Assembly (NCBI RefSeq): GCF_002754475.1
Contig: NZ_PEFL01000002.1
Coordinates: 1-64,000 of the forward strand
DNA from: Comamonas sp. 26
GTDB taxonomy: Bacteria > Pseudomonadota > Gammaproteobacteria > Burkholderiales > Burkholderiaceae_C
DNA length: 64,000 nt
Direction of reading: 5' to 3'
Under the pieces are notes generated by a model, which saw only the letters and a list, made by a program, of their open reading frames with translations, did not search any database and had not been told where the DNA came from. Made by a program: the position numbers and the translations under genes. Positions 60,118 to 64,000 of the stretch are shown here, piece by piece. The number at the start of each line of letters is the position of its first letter. The stretch's first letter is position 1.

Positions 60118-62508
60118 TTATTCCACGCGCGTCACGCTCTGCGGCTTGAAGCCCAGGTCTGCTGCCTTGCCCTTGCGGCCACGGTTGCCACGGGCGTTAT
60201 TGAGGCTGCGAATTTCCAGCGTCTCGGTACGCGCCTTGCCACCACGACCAATGCCATCCAGGCGAATGCTGCGCGTGTAGGCTGCAGCTCCGGCCAGGGT
60301 GTCCTTATCTTCCAGACTGATAAGCATGAGGCCGCGACCACCCTTTGGCATGGCTTTGATCTCGCCAATCTCGAACGTCAGAATGCGCCCGCCTACCGAT
60401 GCGCAAATCACATGCGTGGCGGGGTTAAGCAGACCAGCGGCCTGCTCGCCACCTTCTTCATATTCAGCTCGTGCATTCATGGGCACGCCGTGCACGACGG
60501 ATGGAGCGCACAAAGTCTCGCCTTCGCCCAGCGTGACAAAGGCCTTGCCCGCTTTCTGACGTGAGAGCATGTCGCCCACTGCAGCCATAAAGCCGTAAGC
60601 GCCCGAGCCCGACAGCAGCAGCTGCGTGCTTTCAGCACCCGCAAAGTAGTAGAGCAGCTGAGTGCCTGCTTCCAGCTCGATCAGCGTGGTGACAGGCTGA
60701 CCATCACCGCGCCCGCCCGGCAGGGCCGACACCGGCACCGAGTACACACGGCCGTTGCTGCCAAAGGCCAGCAGTTGATCGACCGTGCGGCATTCAAATG
60801 TGCCGAGCAGGCTGTCGCCCGCTTTGAAGCTGAGAGTGGCGGCATCCACGCCGTGGCCTTGACGCGTGCGCACCCAGCCCTTGTCGGAAATGATGACCGT
60901 GGTGGGTTCATCCACCACCTTGACCTCGGCCACGACCTTCTTTTCCTCGTGAATCAGCGTTCGGCGTGCATCGCCAAAGGTTTTGGAATCGGTCTCGATT
61001 TCCTTGCAGATCAGGCGGCGCATGGTGGCTTCGCTGCCCAGGATATCATCCAGCTTGCCCTGCTCGGTGCGCAGCTCTTTGAGCTCTTGCTCGATCTTGA
61101 TCGCCTCAAGGCGCGCCAATTGGCGCAGGCGAATTTCAAGAATGTCCTCGGCCTGACGATCGGAGAGTTTGAACTCTTCAATCAGCGCCTGCTTGGGCTC
61201 ATCGCTGGCGCGAATGATGGCGATGACCTGATCAATATTGAGCAGAACGGCCTGACGGCCTTCCAGAATATGGATGCGGTCCAGTACCTTGGCCAGACGG
61301 TGCTGGCTGCGGCGCGTAACCGTCTGGAAGCGGAAGGCAATCCACTCCTCCAGCATCTGGCGCAGCGACTTCTGCACGGGGCGACCATCCAGACCAATGC
61401 TGGTCAGGTTGATGGAGCTCGATGATTCGAGGCTGGTGTGGGCCAGCAGCGCCGTAATCAGCTCGGATTGCGGAACCTTGCCGGTCTTGGGCTCGAACAC
61501 GATGCGCACTGGCGCATCCTTGCTCGACTCGTCGCGCACACAGTCGAGCACGGCCAGCATGCTGGCCTTGAGCTGGGTCTGTTCCTGCGTCAGCGTCTTC
61601 TTGCCGGTCTTGACCTTGGGGTTGGTGATGTCCTCGATCTCTTCGAGCACCTTCTGGGTCGAAACGCCAGGGGGCAGCTCTGTCACCACCAGTTGCCACT
61701 GGCCGCGTGCCAGCTCTTCAATCTTCCAGCGCGCGCGCACCTTGAGGCTGCCGCGACCGGTGCGGTAGGCATCGGCAATATCGCTGCTGGAAGAAATGAT
61801 CTGGCCACCGCCCGGATAGTCGGGGCCGGGAATCATCGCCAGCAACTCTTCTTCGCTGAGGTTGGGCTTTTTGATCAGGCTCACGCAGGCCGCAGCCACT
61901 TCCACCAAGTTGTGGCTGGGGATTTCAGTGGCCAAGCCCACGGCAATGCCGCTGGCGCCATTGAGCAGCGAAAACGGCAGGCGAGCTGGCAACTGCCTTG
62001 GCTCTTGCGTGCTGCCGTCATAGTTGGGCACAAAGTCCACCGTGCCCATGTCGATTTCGTCGAGCAGCAGGCTGGTAATTTTGGACAGTCGCGCTTCGGT
62101 GTAACGCATGGCGGCTGCGCCGTCACCGTCGCGGCTGCCGAAGTTGCCTTGGCCGTCGACCAGCGGGTAGCGCTGGTTGAAGTCCTGCGCCATGCGCACC
62201 AGTGCATCGTAGGCAGACTGGTCGCCGTGCGGATGAAAACGGCCCAGCACATCGCCCACCACGCGGGCGCTTTTGACGGGCTTGGCCGCCGTGTTGCCGT
62301 TGTTGCCGCTATAGCTCAGGCCCATGCGATCCATCGCATAGAGAATGCGGCGCTGCACGGGTTTCAGGCCGTCGCAGACATCGGGCAAGGCACGGCCTTT
62401 GACGACCGACAAAGCGTATTCAAGATAGGCGCGCTGTGCGTATTGACCCAGGTCCAGGACATCGCCAGCGGCTTGAAGAGACAAATCCGGTGTGGTTTGA
62501 TCGCTCAT
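60118..62508 (-). CDS. parC: DNA topoisomerase IV subunit A
   Basis: 796 aa. DNA-breaking subunit of topo IV, which decatenates daughter chromosomes. Catalytic tyrosine in [11 protein letters not shown] (about 133-143). The quinolone-determining stretch reads [18 protein letters not shown] with Gln97 at the position of E. coli Ser80 and Asp101 at Glu84. C-terminal beta-pinwheel follows. Last gene of the parE / transglycosylase / parC row. Confidence 0.95.
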   Translation of the reverse strand: MSDQTTPDLSLQAAGDVLDLGQYAQRAYLEYALSVVKGRALPDVCDGLKPVQRRILYAMDRMGLSYSGNNGNTAAKPVKSARVVGDVLGRFHPHGDQSAYDALVRMAQDFNQRYPLVDGQGNFGSRDGDGAAAMRYTEARLSKITSLLLDEIDMGTVDFVPNYDGSTQEPRQLPARLPFSLLNGASGIAVGLATEIPSHNLVEVAAACVSLIKKPNLSEEELLAMIPGPDYPGGGQIISSSSDIADAYRTGRGSLKVRARWKIEELARGQWQLVVTELPPGVSTQKVLEEIEDITNPKVKTGKKTLTQEQTQLKASMLAVLDCVRDESSKDAPVRIVFEPKTGKVPQSELITALLAHTSLESSSSINLTSIGLDGRPVQKSLRQMLEEWIAFRFQTVTRRSQHRLAKVLDRIHILEGRQAVLLNIDQVIAIIRASDEPKQALIEEFKLSDRQAEDILEIRLRQLARLEAIKIEQELKELRTEQGKLDDILGSEATMRRLICKEIETDSKTFGDARRTLIHEEKKVVAEVKVVDEPTTVIISDKGWVRTRQGHGVDAATLSFKAGDSLLGTFECRTVDQLLAFGSNGRVYSVPVSALPGGRGDGQPVTTLIELEAGTQLLYYFAGAESTQLLLSGSGAYGFMAAVGDMLSRQKAGKAFVTLGEGETLCAPSVVHGVPMNARAEYEEGGEQAAGLLNPATHVICASVGGRILTFEIGEIKAMPKGGRGLMLISLEDKDTLAGAAAYTRSIRLDGIGRGGKARTETLEIRSLNNARGNRGRKGKAADLGFKPQSVTRVE

Positions 62509-62548
62509 GAATTCTCAGTAATTTTCCAAATATCGCCTGTGCGGCGAA

Positions 62549-63436
62549 TCACGGTATGCGTACGTCCGGGGCTGAAACAGCCCCCGGCAAAGTCATGCGA
62601 ATGCGCGAGCTGCCAGAGCCTGCCGATGCGGAGACTCCAGTGCGAGCAGTTGTCACAGGTGACGCTCGGCCGCTCAGCGGCTTGCCCGCCTGCAACTGCT
62701 CATAGATGCCCGTGACCGCCTTGACGTAATTCATCGTTTCTTTATAGGGCGGAATGGCCTTGCCAAACTTCTGCACCGCACCTTCACCTGCGTTATAGGC
62801 AGCCAGCACCAGATCGAGTCGTTCAGGGAACAACTTCATCAGGTAGCTAAGGTAGCGGGCGCCTGCGGGGATATTCACGGCAGGGTCGGCCAGCTGCTCC
62901 TGCATGCTGCGGCTTTTGCTGGCGGCCACGCCAAAGCGTTCGGCCGTGGCGGGCATCAACTGCATCAGGCCTACCGCCCCCTTGGGCGAGATGGCGCCGG
63001 GGTCAAAGCCAGACTCCACCGCAATCACGGCCTTCAGCAACTCATATTCCACGCCCGTTCTTTCTGCGGCTTTTTGCAGGTGCGGCCTGACGCTTTTGTA
63101 GCGCGGCGACACTTCAAAAAAGCTCTGCATACGGGTGCGGGCGGTCAGGCCCTGCGCAGCGGTATCGGGGCGCAGGCCAGGCTGAGTGCTGTCATAGCGC
63201 TCACCCTTGAAAAACAACTTGTAGCGTTCATCCAGCGCTTCGGCTGCAAAGTGGGTGATACCAAACTCATCCACATACGCCCACAGATCGGCATGCGCCG
63301 CCGGTGCAAACGCCAGCCAGCCAGCGCCAGCCAGTAACAACTGCGCACCGGCCAGACGAACACCAGTGCGCAAACGCACCAGCCTGCCGCTTTTCTGCGA
63401 AGGCTGTTGCTGAGTACAGAACAGGAAATTTGACAT
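62549..63436 (-). CDS. lytic transglycosylase
   Basis: 295 aa. Periplasmic murein-cleaving enzyme (SLT family). N-terminal basic stretch then a hydrophobic signal segment (LAGAQLLLAGAGWLAFAPAAHA, about 28-49). A DUF4124-like piece (DLWAYVDEFGITHFA), then the SLT domain with catalytic glutamate in IAVESGFDPGAISPKGAVGL (about 136) and LAAYNAGEGAV. Lies between parE and parC, 40 bases from each, which links wall and DNA decatenation genes in one row; common gene order is inferred, not checked. Confidence 0.9.
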   Translation of the reverse strand: MSNFLFCTQQQPSQKSGRLVRLRTGVRLAGAQLLLAGAGWLAFAPAAHADLWAYVDEFGITHFAAEALDERYKLFFKGERYDSTQPGLRPDTAAQGLTARTRMQSFFEVSPRYKSVRPHLQKAAERTGVEYELLKAVIAVESGFDPGAISPKGAVGLMQLMPATAERFGVAASKSRSMQEQLADPAVNIPAGARYLSYLMKLFPERLDLVLAAYNAGEGAVQKFGKAIPPYKETMNYVKAVTGIYEQLQAGKPLSGRASPVTTARTGVSASAGSGSSRIRMTLPGAVSAPDVRIP

Positions 63437-63483
63437 GACTTAATCCAGTGACCGCAGAAGACTGGGCGTGACGCCTGCCTTGC

Positions 63484-64000
63484 TCAGATGTCGATCTCCA
63501 CGGCGTCGCCGTGCAGTTCCATCAACTCGCGGCGGGCGGCGGCTTCGCCCTTGCCCATGAGCTTGGTGACGACGGCTGCAGCCTCGGCAAAGTCCAGGTG
63601 CATGAACTGCACTGCGGGCATGCGGCGTGTGTCGGGATTGAGCGTGGTTTCCCACAGCTGCTCGGCATTCATCTCGCCCAGCCCCTTAAAGCGGCTGACC
63701 TGGCATTTCTCGCGGGGCACGCCATCTTTGGCGCACTTTTCGATAATAGCTTCCAGCTCGCCTGCATCCAGCGCATAGACCTTGATGGCGGGCTTTTTGC
63801 CACGCGCAGGCACATCCACACGGAACAGCGGAGGCAGGGCCACATGAATGTGACCGGCTTCGATGAGCTTGGGGAAATGTTTGAAGAACAGCGTGAGCAG
63901 CAGCACCTGAATATGAGAGCCGTCCACGTCCGCATCACTCAAGATGCAAATCTTGCCGTAGCGCAGGCCAGTCAGGTCGGGCTCGTCATTGGGGCCATGC
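63484..64000 (-). CDS. parE: DNA topoisomerase IV subunit B, C-terminal part
   Basis: Partial: 171 residues plus stop; the 5' part lies outside the window. TOPRIM metal-binding motif ICILSDADVDGSHIQ and the segment VSRFKGLGEMNAEQLWETT are conserved GyrB/ParE features. Pairing with the downstream parC and the short C-terminus identify it as ParE rather than GyrB. Confidence 0.93.
   Translation of the reverse strand, partial: HGPNDEPDLTGLRYGKICILSDADVDGSHIQVLLLTLFFKHFPKLIEAGHIHVALPPLFRVDVPARGKKPAIKVYALDAGELEAIIEKCAKDGVPREKCQVSRFKGLGEMNAEQLWETTLNPDTRRMPAVQFMHLDFAEAAAVVTKLMGKGEAAARRELMELHGDAVEIDI

Overview
The window is chromosomal DNA of a betaproteobacterium of the order Burkholderiales, most likely a Comamonadaceae member close to Comamonas. 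The basis is the rrn spacer with tRNA-Ile and tRNA-Ala, the RpoD with a long Lys/Ala-rich N-terminal extension, the gene order cysS / DNA glycosylase / accA / tilS / lysC, a Bug-type receptor and short dispersed repeats of the kind I associate with Comamonadaceae intergenic DNA. Genus is an inference; no database was searched. Most of the window is ordinary core genome.

Layout. 1-5171: an rRNA operon on the minus strand (16S, tRNA-Ile, tRNA-Ala, 23S; the 23S 3' end lies outside), preceded by tRNA-Ser. 5319-11196 (minus): cysS, HhH glycosylase, accA (TTG start), tilS, lysC. 11416-14262 (plus): exported TPR protein, two cyclophilins, lpxH. 14456-16114: acyl-CoA synthetase. 16708-21419: dnaG and rpoD, preceded by a promoter-to-terminator transcription unit without an ORF. 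21568-25040: Bug receptor, panE-like reductase, HxlR-type regulator, tandem FKBP. 25107-31762: small unknown protein, then ppsA-DUF4212-symporter on the minus strand facing away from ppsR. 31796-33204: LysR regulator and DUF2798 membrane protein. 33284-39940: heme uptake operon (TonB receptor, small unknown protein, HmuS, HmuT, HmuU, HmuV) behind a Fur box. 40396-41709: atypical Nramp-family transporter.

The most interesting segment is 41811-47228. A 5.27-kb module carries a b-type cytochrome, a Tat-exported molybdopterin oxidoreductase, a methionine-rich MxKDx pentapeptide-repeat exported protein, an exported MsrA and a divergent two-component system. It is bracketed by two direct copies (about 84% identical, 75 bp) of the 3' end of ahpF: the right copy is the end of the intact ahpF, the left copy is a remnant that also supplies the last codons and stop of msrA. 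The content matches the known hypochlorite-scavenging MrpX/YedY1-YedZ1 idea (sacrificial periplasmic methionines re-reduced by methionine sulfoxide reductases), here with a two-component system and its own MsrA, and apparently inserted next to the peroxide defence genes ahpF and ahpC.

47154-64000: ahpF, ahpC, bacterioferritin; a FadR-type regulator with an MFS transporter and a divergent ureidoglycolate-lyase-like gene sharing two near-identical operators; an ATP-grasp/alpha-E pair; comEC; ridA family and pdxY; and a parE-transglycosylase-parC block truncated at the window end. At least nine copies of a dispersed palindromic AGCGCTT element lie near stop codons, and one lies inside comEC.
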